Of a stretch of 11,476 bases of DNA, positions 1-5,989 are shown piece after piece. This DNA is from Acidobacteriota bacterium (GTDB lineage Bacteria > Acidobacteriota > Blastocatellia > RBC074). The stretch is from NCBI GenBank assembly GCA_017991275.1, contig JAGNMH010000092.1:1-11476 (forward strand). The letters run 5' to 3'. Position numbers and translations under genes: made by a program. The notes below the pieces were generated by a model. That model saw only the letters and a list, made by a program, of their open reading frames with translations. It was not told the origin of the DNA and made no database searches. The number at the start of each line of letters is the position of its first letter. Within the stretch, counting starts at the first letter, position 1.

Positions 1-311
1 TGGCGGCGCTTGGCGGAGCTTATCTTTCAATCGGTCAAAGCTCGCAGTTCACACGTAACATGACTGCCGGTCGGGGCTTCATTGCCCTGGCGGCTTTGAT
101 TTTCGGCAAATGGCATCCGGTGGGAGCTTTGATGGCTTGTCTGTTTTTTGGCTTTGCCGAGGCGGTTTCGATCCGCATGCAAGGCAACGTCAACATTCCA
201 AACCAATTCGTGATGATGATTCCTTACGTTCTGACGATAGTGGTGCTGGCCGGTTTGATTCGCAGAGCCGATCCACCAAAAGCTTTGGGCGTAGCTTATG
301 TGAAGGAGTAG
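1..311 (+). CDS. Nucleoside-type ABC transporter permease, C-terminal part
   Basis: The reading frame is open from base 3 to the TAG at 309-311, so only the last 102 residues of a gene that starts before the window are seen. The segment GAYLSIGQSSQFTRNMTAGR followed by GFIALAALIFGKWHP is the conserved cytoplasmic-loop signature of the second inner-membrane permease in BmpA/NupABC-type (YufQ-like) nucleoside importers. Two hydrophobic stretches follow: ALMACLFFGFAEAV, and a helix around MMIPYVLTIVVLAGLI. The tail ending in YVKE also matches that family. It should form, with another permease and an ATPase presumably encoded upstream, the channel that imports nucleosides delivered by a binding protein. 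Its stop lies 23 bases before the purine nucleoside phosphorylase gene, and everything downstream to 4781 runs the same way, which supports nucleosides over sugars as the substrate. The family call is firm; the substrate is inferred from context and resemblance. Confidence 0.88.
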   Translation, partial: AALGGAYLSIGQSSQFTRNMTAGRGFIALAALIFGKWHPVGALMACLFFGFAEAVSIRMQGNVNIPNQFVMMIPYVLTIVVLAGLIRRADPPKALGVAYVKE

Positions 312-334
312 GTAGCCCTCGATAACAAGGAGTA

Positions 335-1180
335 ATGAGAAAAGAACTTATGACAATTTCTATTTTTGACCGCGCGCAAACTTCAGCGCGCTTTATCCGT
401 GAGCAAATCAACACCGAAGTTGATGTCGCAGTTGTGCTCGGTTCAGGCTTGGGAGCTTTTGCCGAGACGTTGGAAGAAAAAGCCATCGTCCCTTATGAAG
501 AGATTCCCGACTTCGCACGCTCGACTGTCGAAGGGCATTCCGGGCGTTTGGTTGTTGGCAAATTGCCTGGGACTTCGATCAACGTAGCGGTGATGCAAGG
601 GCGGTTCCATTACTACGAAGGTTATTCGATGGACGAAGTGACTCTGCCAATTCGAGCTTTCGGAGCGATGGGAGTTAAAAAGCTGGTGCTAACAAACGCG
701 GCTGGCGGAGTGAATGAGAACTTCAAAGCTGGCGACCTGATGCTGATCAGCGACCACATCAACCTGATGATGAAAAGTCCGTTGCGAGGTCAGCACGACA
801 ATCGGCTCGGAGCGCGCTTCCCGGATATGAGCGAAGTTTATTCCCGCGAATACAGACGAATTGCCAAAGAGGAAGCGTCTGCTTTAGGCGTCAATCTGGC
901 TGAAGGAGTTTACATGTCGCTTCAAGGGCCGAATTACGAAACTCCGGCTGAAGTTCGCATGATGCGATTATTGGGTGCGGATGCCGTCGGAATGTCCACA
1001 GTGCCGGAAGCCATCGTCGCCAGTCAGATGGGCGTCAAGACTCTGGGAATTTCACTGATTACCAACGCAGCCGCCGGAATCGAAGACGCTCCGATCAATC
1101 ATGCCGAAGTGATGGAAATGGGGCATCGCGTCAGCGCGCAGTTCTGCGAACTGCTGACTAAGATCATTGTCAGGATGTAA
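335..1180 (+). CDS. punA: Purine nucleoside phosphorylase (trimeric family, inosine/guanosine type)
   Basis: Cytoplasmic enzyme that splits purine nucleosides with phosphate into the free base and (deoxy)ribose-1-phosphate. Its 281 residues match the trimeric (class II) family. Counting from base 335, the visible signatures are the phosphate loop VVLGSGLG (33-40), GHSGR (67-71), MQGRFHYYEGY (87-97), LTNAAGG (119-125), GPNYETPAE (198-206) and VGMSTVPE (218-225). The residues equivalent to human Glu201, Met219, Ser220 and Asn243 are E202, M220, S221 and N244; Asn at the last position goes with 6-oxopurines (inosine, guanosine) rather than adenosine. The start is uncertain: AAGGAG (327-332) is only 2 bases from ATG 335 but 17 from ATG 350, and the family-like N-terminus begins at the latter. 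It is followed by udk after 4 bases. Methylthioinosine phosphorylase is a less likely alternative. Confidence 0.95.
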   Translation: MRKELMTISIFDRAQTSARFIREQINTEVDVAVVLGSGLGAFAETLEEKAIVPYEEIPDFARSTVEGHSGRLVVGKLPGTSINVAVMQGRFHYYEGYSMDEVTLPIRAFGAMGVKKLVLTNAAGGVNENFKAGDLMLISDHINLMMKSPLRGQHDNRLGARFPDMSEVYSREYRRIAKEEASALGVNLAEGVYMSLQGPNYETPAEVRMMRLLGADAVGMSTVPEAIVASQMGVKTLGISLITNAAAGIEDAPINHAEVMEMGHRVSAQFCELLTKIIVRM

Positions 1181-1184
1181 TCAG

Positions 1185-1817
1185 ATGATAATTGGAATTT
1201 GTGGTGGAACCGGCTCAGGCAAAACTACTGTCGCCAGGCGCATTTTGGAAAACGTCAGCGATGAACAAGTCGTCTTTTTCCAGCAGGACAGTTATTACCG
1301 CAACCTGGGCGATATGCCTGTGGAGTTGCGGCATCATCAAGTCAACTTCGATCACCCGGATGCGCTGGATAATGATCTGTTCATTAACCACGTAAAAGCG
1401 TTGCGAGCGGGTGAAGCTATTGAGATGCCGGTTTATGACTTCTCGATTCATTCGCGTAAGGCCGAGACAGTTCACGTCAGGCCGAAACCGATCATGATTA
1501 TCGAAGGCATTCTGATTTTTGTGGATGCCGCGCTGCGTGAATTGATGGACATCAAGCTGTTTGTGGATACCAATGATGATTTGCGTTTCATACGCCGTTT
1601 GCAGCGCGACGTGAACGAACGCGGGCGCACGGTTGAATCAGTCATCAAACAATATCTGGAAACCGTTCGCCCGATGCATGAACAGTTCGTCGAACCTTCC
1701 AAACGATACGCCGATGTGATTATCCCTGAGGGCGGTTACAATGAGGTCGGGATTGATCTGATCTCCGGCAAAATCCGAACTCAGTTACAAAAGGAATTGG
1801 TGAATAAAACTCTGTGA
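1185..1817 (+). CDS. udk: Uridine kinase
   Basis: Cytoplasmic P-loop kinase that phosphorylates uridine and cytidine to UMP and CMP in pyrimidine salvage. The protein is 210 residues, close to the usual 213. It shows the Walker A loop GGTGSGKT (7-14), the QQDSYYRN motif with the likely catalytic Asp35, VNFDHPDA (53-60), PVYDFSIHSR (82-91), the Walker B-like IMIIEGIL (103-110), the lid region FIRRLQRDVNERGR (135-148) and YLETVRPMHEQFVEPSKRYAD (157-177). A TTG at 1167 in the same frame would overlap the upstream gene. ATG 1185 is preferred because AGGA at 1172-1175 lies 9 bases upstream and MIIGICGGTGSGK is the normal family N-terminus. Its stop overlaps the start of cdd (GTGA), so the two are probably translationally coupled. 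Confidence 0.97.
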   Translation: MIIGICGGTGSGKTTVARRILENVSDEQVVFFQQDSYYRNLGDMPVELRHHQVNFDHPDALDNDLFINHVKALRAGEAIEMPVYDFSIHSRKAETVHVRPKPIMIIEGILIFVDAALRELMDIKLFVDTNDDLRFIRRLQRDVNERGRTVESVIKQYLETVRPMHEQFVEPSKRYADVIIPEGGYNEVGIDLISGKIRTQLQKELVNKTL

Positions 1818-2221
1818 GTCACACCGGCAAAACACCAGAAGAGTTGATTGAACTGGCCAGGCAGGCGCGCGAACGTGCTTATGCGCCTTACTCAAAATTC
1901 AAAGTCGGTGCGGTAGTTGAATGCCGAGACGGGCGAATTTTCACCGGTTGCAACGTTGAAAATTCCAGCTATGGGCTGACGATGTGCGCAGAGCGGGTGG
2001 CGTTGGGCAAGGCGGTTTCGGAAGGCGCAACGGATTTCATTCGTATGGCTGTCATCGCGGATGCTCACGCGCCGGTTCCACCTTGCGGAGCTTGCCGGCA
2101 GGTGATTTCTGAGCTTTGTGGCGCGCAAACCGAAATTGTGATGGTCAACCTGAGAGGGCAGATCGTCAAACACACCGTCGCTGAACTGTTGCCGGAAGCC
2201 TTTGATGGAAGTTTTCTTTAG
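1814..2221 (+). CDS. cdd: Cytidine deaminase
   Basis: Zinc enzyme that deaminates cytidine and deoxycytidine to uridine and deoxyuridine, which the preceding kinase can then phosphorylate. The 135-residue length fits the small homotetrameric (Bacillus-type) form rather than the longer dimeric enterobacterial one. The zinc site is complete: C58 in CAE with the proton-shuttling E60, and C91 and C94 in PCGAC. The substrate-binding GCNVENSSYG stretch lies at 45-54. The gene starts with GTG inside the stop region of udk. Its nearest purine-rich site (AAGGA, 1791-1795) is 18 bases away, so translation probably depends on coupling with udk. The signature residues leave little doubt. Confidence 0.97.
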   Translation: MSHTGKTPEELIELARQARERAYAPYSKFKVGAVVECRDGRIFTGCNVENSSYGLTMCAERVALGKAVSEGATDFIRMAVIADAHAPVPPCGACRQVISELCGAQTEIVMVNLRGQIVKHTVAELLPEAFDGSFL

Positions 2222-2237
2222 GCTGAAATGCCGTGTC

Positions 2238-2241
2238 GGAG
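2238..2241 (+). promoter_or_regulatory. Ribosome binding site deciding the amidohydrolase start
   Basis: GGAG sits 9 bases before ATG 2251 and favours that start over the in-frame GTG at 2233. The ATG start also gives a textbook signal peptide beginning MKKFF. Confidence 0.6.
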
Positions 2242-2250
2242 CGACTGAAG

Positions 2251-3660
2251 ATGAAGAAGTTTTTCAGCATTGTTTTTTTGATCGCGGCGGTTGTTGCGCT
2301 GTCCGGGCAGAAGCGCGCTGGTTCGGCTGCGACTTCGATTGATCTCTTAATCACCGGCGGAGCAGTGGTGACGATGGATGGTGAGCGGCGGGTTTTCGAC
2401 AACGGCTTTGTGGCAATTCGCGGAGAGCGAATCGTTGACGTTGGCGACGCGGTTCAGTTGAAAGCAAAAGGGTATCGCGCCAAGCAGACAATAGATGCGC
2501 GTGGCAAAGTCGTTTTGCCTGGTTTGATCAACGCGCATACTCACATCCCAATGGTGCTTTTCCGTGGTCTCGCCGATGACTTGAACCTGCAAGACTGGCT
2601 GACTAAATACATTTTTCCGGCGGAAGCCAAAAACGTCACGCGGGATTTTGTTGTTGCAGGAACCAGGCTTGGCTTGGCGGAAATGATTCGAGGCGGCATT
2701 ACGACTTATGCCGACATGTATTACTTCGAGGACGCCATCGCCGAAGAAACCAAACGCGCAGGAATGCGCGGCGTATTGGGCGAAACGGTGATTGATTTCC
2801 CGGTTGCCGACAACAAAACCTGGACGGAGGCAATGGCCTACACCGAACGGTTTTTGAAACGCTGGAAAGGTGATTCGTTGATTACCGCCGCCATTGCCCC
2901 CCACGCGCCTTACACAGTCAGCACGGATCACCTTAACGAAGTTAGCACGCTGGCTGAAAAGCTGGATTCGCCGATTCTGACTCACCTGGCTGAAGCTCCG
3001 ACCGAGACTGAATTCATCGCCAAAACTTACAACACTCGACCGGCGGCGTATCTGGAAAGAATCAACTTCCTTTCGCCGCGATTGCTGGCCGCGCACGTCG
3101 TCCACGTCAACGACGAAGAGATTGCCATCTTGAAACGCCGCGAAGTCGGCATCGTTCATTGCCCGCAATCGAATATGAAGCTGGCTTCGGGAACGGCTCC
3201 GGTTCCGGCAATGCTGAAAGCCGGATTGCGGTTGGGGCTGGGAACGGATGGCGCAGCTTCGAATCACGACTTGAGTTTGTGGGAAGAGATTGATTCGGCG
3301 GCCAAGCTGCACAAGCTGATTTCCGGCGATCCGACTGCGGTTCCGGCGCGAGAAGCTCTGGCAATGGCAACCATTGGCGGCGCACGCGCGCTTCACATGG
3401 AAAAAGAGATTGGCTCGATTGAAACCGGCAAGCGTGCCGATGTGATTCTGGTTGATATGAGCGCACTGCATTTAACGCCGCTTTACAATTTTTACTCCCA
3501 CTTGGTTTACGCGACGAAAGCTTCCGACGTGTCTGACACCATAGTCAATGGCCGCGTGTTGATGCGTAATCGTCGTTTGCTGACTGTTAATGAAAACGCC
3601 GTCAAGATGTCAGCTCGCAAGTACCAAAAACAGGTTAGTCAAAGCTTGAAACAGCGGTGA
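2251..3660 (+). CDS. Exported amidohydrolase, MTA/SAH deaminase (MtaD) family
   Basis: A metal-dependent hydrolase of 469 residues, probably a deaminase of adenosine-type nucleosides such as 5'-methylthioadenosine, S-adenosylhomocysteine or adenosine. The family hallmarks are in order: the small beta domain (31-90), the metal pair in GLINAHTHIP (H96, H98), RGLADDLNLQDWL (105-117), THLAE (H245, E248), the AHVVH segment (281-285), CPQSNMKLASGTAPVPAML (304-322) and GTDGAASNHDLSLWEE (D333). These closely resemble MtaD enzymes. Unlike the usual cytoplasmic enzymes, residues 1-26 form a signal peptide (KK, then a hydrophobic run to about ALSGQ, with AGSA as a possible cleavage site), so it is probably periplasmic. 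It lies 29 bases after cdd and overlaps an alternative start of the next gene. The family is secure; the exact substrate is not, and a triazine- or guanine-type deaminase cannot be excluded. Confidence 0.88.
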   Translation: MKKFFSIVFLIAAVVALSGQKRAGSAATSIDLLITGGAVVTMDGERRVFDNGFVAIRGERIVDVGDAVQLKAKGYRAKQTIDARGKVVLPGLINAHTHIPMVLFRGLADDLNLQDWLTKYIFPAEAKNVTRDFVVAGTRLGLAEMIRGGITTYADMYYFEDAIAEETKRAGMRGVLGETVIDFPVADNKTWTEAMAYTERFLKRWKGDSLITAAIAPHAPYTVSTDHLNEVSTLAEKLDSPILTHLAEAPTETEFIAKTYNTRPAAYLERINFLSPRLLAAHVVHVNDEEIAILKRREVGIVHCPQSNMKLASGTAPVPAMLKAGLRLGLGTDGAASNHDLSLWEEIDSAAKLHKLISGDPTAVPAREALAMATIGGARALHMEKEIGSIETGKRADVILVDMSALHLTPLYNFYSHLVYATKASDVSDTIVNGRVLMRNRRLLTVNENAVKMSARKYQKQVSQSLKQR

Positions 3661-3682
3661 AGTCAGGAAGCCACAAAATGCT

Positions 3683-3687
3683 GAGGA
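3683..3687 (+). promoter_or_regulatory. Ribosome binding site deciding the TonB-domain protein start
   Basis: GAGGA lies 8 bases before ATG 3696. This favours 3696 over the in-frame GTG 3657, which overlaps the previous stop, and over ATG 3678. The chosen start directly opens a signal peptide. Confidence 0.6.
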
Positions 3688-3695
3688 CGAAAATC

Positions 3696-4781
3696 ATGAA
3701 AACAATTCTTCTGGCGCTTGGCCTGATTCTTTTTGCCTGGCAAAACCAGGCTATTGCGCAACAAACTAAATCAGCTTCTGTTCCAATCAACAAAGACGAG
3801 AAGCAGGCTTTACAGGAAAAAAACGACGCTCCAGCCGAAGAGTTGACCGCTCAGGGCAAGGCGCTCTACCGCACTGCGAAGTTCAAACTGGCTTTGGCAA
3901 AGTTTGAAGCTGCGCTGAAACAGGAACCGGACAACGATGAAGCTTTGGGATTGGCTGCGGAAACGGCATTCAGATTGGACAGTCAGGCGGCGGCGCGTGA
4001 TTATTTTTTGAAACGCGCTGATTTGTCAGGTCAAAAAGATTCCGTCAAAGCTTACAGTTATCACCGCGCGGCTATGACATGCTGGCGAGAAGCCCATGAT
4101 CTGGTTGCAAAGTATATTGAAGTCAAAAATGGCAAAGTCACTCACAACTTACCGGAAAGCACGCAGCAGGATGTTTCAAAAGTCATCAGGGAAGGCATCG
4201 GATTTGCTTCACGCGCTCTGAGTCTCAGAGCCAGTTTTGCCGATGCTTACAACATCAGAAATTTGTTGCATGCAGAAGCCGCACTTGCCGCCACAGATGA
4301 ATCGAGTGCGAAAAATCACCAGCACCAGTCGCTTGACGATTTGCGTATGGCTCTTTCAATGTCCAGCCCTTTGTCGGACAGCAAGGCAGCAGAAACCGCT
4401 GACTTCAACTTCCCGACCATTCGTATTTCAGAGTTCGCCGGAACAAAAGAAGATCAAGAGCAGCAAGCCGATGAAATGATGAAAGCCATCGAAGGTGGAA
4501 AACCAATTAAACGAAAGCAACCCATCTTTCCACGTATGCGGCCTGGGAAATCCTCCGATTCGGCTGATGCCGCAACTAAAACAGCTTATTCATCAGGCAA
4601 GGCCAAAGTCGAAGTCCTGGTTTCAACCGAAGGCAAAGTGATTTTCAGCCATGTAATTGATGGGCGATCTGATTTGAACAGCGCCGCAATCCTTGCAGCT
4701 CGGGCCTGGACTTTCGAGCCTGCAATGCTGGATGGGCAGCCTGTGCAGGTCAGTGGCGTCATCAGCTTCGATTTGAAATAA
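3696..4781 (+). CDS. Exported TPR-like protein with C-terminal TonB domain
   Basis: A protein of 361 residues with no single firmly known function. Residues 1-21 form a signal peptide (MKTILLALGLILFAWQ, cleavage probably after QAIA). Residues about 45-110 look like tetratricopeptide helices (QGKALYRTAKFKLALAKFEA, then LKQEPDNDEALGLAAETAF). A helical middle part runs to about 230, followed by a charged, lysine- and serine-rich linker. Residues about 300-361 match the TonB C-terminal domain: KVEVLVSTEGKVIFSHVIDG, then AAILAARAWTFEPAMLDGQP. That domain normally contacts TonB-dependent outer-membrane receptors, but this protein lacks the usual Pro-rich spacer and a permanent N-terminal anchor, so it may be a periplasmic partner rather than a true energy transducer. 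It is the last gene of the operon, 35 bases after the amidohydrolase stop. A role in outer-membrane uptake of nucleosides is only inference. Confidence 0.8.
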   Translation: MKTILLALGLILFAWQNQAIAQQTKSASVPINKDEKQALQEKNDAPAEELTAQGKALYRTAKFKLALAKFEAALKQEPDNDEALGLAAETAFRLDSQAAARDYFLKRADLSGQKDSVKAYSYHRAAMTCWREAHDLVAKYIEVKNGKVTHNLPESTQQDVSKVIREGIGFASRALSLRASFADAYNIRNLLHAEAALAATDESSAKNHQHQSLDDLRMALSMSSPLSDSKAAETADFNFPTIRISEFAGTKEDQEQQADEMMKAIEGGKPIKRKQPIFPRMRPGKSSDSADAATKTAYSSGKAKVEVLVSTEGKVIFSHVIDGRSDLNSAAILAARAWTFEPAMLDGQPVQVSGVISFDLK

Positions 4782-4858
4782 GGGCACCTGCCGCTCGGCT
4801 CGAAACATACACGGGCGAAGAAACCTTAACCCGAGTAGTCGCATTCAAATTGCCAACT

Positions 4859-5989
4859 TCATCGCTCGACAAGCTGGATCGCGTGAGAATCCGGGTCGCG
4901 CACCAAAAAGCTTCGCTTCAATCCGAGCACCGGTTCAGCGAAGTGAATGATTCCAGGCGAAATAAAGTTGAATCGGTTTTCGCGCAATCGGGCTGCTGCC
5001 GATTCAATGTCACTGGTCACCAGCCTGGTTTGCCAATGAATCAGATCATTGGCTTTCTTGTCGCCGGGAGTTAGCCGCCCGTCGCGCGGAGCCAGGTATT
5101 CCAGAAACTCTATGCCTGGTCCTGAATCTGCCCGGAGCGCCGTGATTCTTAGCCGAGCGCCAAACACATTGTTCAGCCGTTCCTGTTCAATTCCATAATT
5201 TTCACTTTCACCAGCGACGCGCAATCCCAGAGTGTCTCGGTAAAACCTCAAGCTGGCATCGGTGTCACCGATGGCAATCGCCGTGTGGTCAATACCCAAA
5301 AACAATTTGCCTGCTTCCGGGTCAGAGGGTTGCTTTGCCAGCCGATGCCATTTTTCGTTCCCCTTGCCTTCGGGAAATTGCAGGATTTCCAGGGCGTGGC
5401 CGTCGGGGTCTTTGAAGTAAAACGCCTTGATGCCTCCGGCGTTTTTGTTCCAGTCGGGCAAGGTTTGCGGCCCGGTCGAAGCGTGTTCAACCTTGTTTTT
5501 TCGCAACCACTGATATGCTCGATCCATGTCGCTGACGATGATGGCGATATGTTGAAACCAACGGTCGTTGCTGCGCGAACCCACCGGAATGGGTTTGCCG
5601 CGTGGAGCCAGATATTCCGTCAGTTCGATGAATTCATCGCCCAGCCGCATTCGCACCACGCGCATTCGCAAGCCAAAGACGCCTTGCAAATGTTCGTACT
5701 CATCGCCAGTTACTTCCACGTCGCTGACTTTTTCAAATGATAGAACCTTAGAAAAGAATTCAACCGAATGATCGGCGTCACTGACGGTGAAGCCAACTGA
5801 ATCAACGGCCTTAATCAGGGACTGGGCGACTGGGCGGCTGGGCGACTGGGCGAAACCCGTTGTCCAGTCGCTCAGTTTTGCCGGAGCGAAACTGAGCAGC
5901 AACAAAGCTGCAAATAATGCTGCAATGCCTTTCGCCCCGTTGCTCCGTCGCCTCGTCTCCGCGTCTTCCTGTCTGGTTCTGTTTGTCAT
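4859..5989 (-). CDS. Exported protein with two VOC (glyoxalase-like) domains
   Basis: A 376-residue protein. Residues 1-20 are basic, about 21-35 are a hydrophobic signal or anchor (GIAALFAALLLLSFA), and a possible cleavage site follows at GFA/QS (47/48). Two vicinal-oxygen-chelate modules follow, about 61-205 (SVGFTVSDADHSVEFFSKVL ... YFKDPDGHALEILQ) and 231-375 (IDHTAIAIGDTDASLRFYRD ... FLVRDPDSHAIQLVE). Members of this superfamily include glyoxalase I, extradiol dioxygenases and antibiotic-binding proteins, so no reaction can be named. Usual metal ligands are mixed: H147 and E201 (module 1) and H235 and H318 (module 2) are present, but the first module has S64 where His is common and the second ends in Q372 where Glu is common. 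The start is firm: GGAGG lies 5 bases upstream, and the ATG overlaps the GMC stop as ATGA. The stretch encoding the signal peptide and the residues just after it is unusually rich in repeats. Confidence 0.88.
   Translation of the reverse strand: MTNRTRQEDAETRRRSNGAKGIAALFAALLLLSFAPAKLSDWTTGFAQSPSRPVAQSLIKAVDSVGFTVSDADHSVEFFSKVLSFEKVSDVEVTGDEYEHLQGVFGLRMRVVRMRLGDEFIELTEYLAPRGKPIPVGSRSNDRWFQHIAIIVSDMDRAYQWLRKNKVEHASTGPQTLPDWNKNAGGIKAFYFKDPDGHALEILQFPEGKGNEKWHRLAKQPSDPEAGKLFLGIDHTAIAIGDTDASLRFYRDTLGLRVAGESENYGIEQERLNNVFGARLRITALRADSGPGIEFLEYLAPRDGRLTPGDKKANDLIHWQTRLVTSDIESAAARLRENRFNFISPGIIHFAEPVLGLKRSFLVRDPDSHAIQLVER
5821..5852. repeat. 8-bp tandem repeat, four units, inside the VOC gene
   Basis: ACTGGGCG occurs four times head to tail (units start at 5821, 5829, 5837 and 5845; the third has G for A at its first base). 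It encodes residues about 46-57 of the VOC protein, just after the signal peptide. Because 8 is not a multiple of 3, gain or loss of one unit would shift the frame before both VOC domains. Confidence 0.9.
5842..5871. repeat. Inverted repeat overlapping the tandem repeat
   Basis: GCGACTGG (5842-5849) is perfectly complementary to CCAGTCGC (5864-5871), with a 14-base loop. The left arm is part of the last 8-bp repeat unit, so the right arm may be an inverted relic of the same unit. Confidence 0.65.
5871..5896. repeat. Inverted repeat in the signal-peptide coding region
   Basis: CTCAGTTT (5871-5878) and AAACTGAG (5889-5896) form an 8-bp perfect inverted repeat with a 10-base loop. It directly abuts the neighbouring inverted repeat and encodes residues about 32-40, the end of the hydrophobic segment. 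Confidence 0.65.

Noticed and set aside
1167..1184. An upstream TTG start for uridine kinase
   Set aside because: It would overlap the phosphorylase gene and add residues before the normal family N-terminus; ATG 1185 has a well-placed ribosome site.
2347..3471. A 374-codon open frame antisense to the amidohydrolase gene
   Set aside because: It lies wholly opposite a gene with complete family motifs, has no recognisable domain, and is rich in Arg, Gln and Ser as expected for a complement-strand shadow.
4782..4858. A possible bidirectional terminator between the converging nucleoside operon and VOC gene
   Set aside because: Only 4-bp arms (for example CGGG/CCCG and CTCG/CGAG) with no T-run were found, too weak to call.
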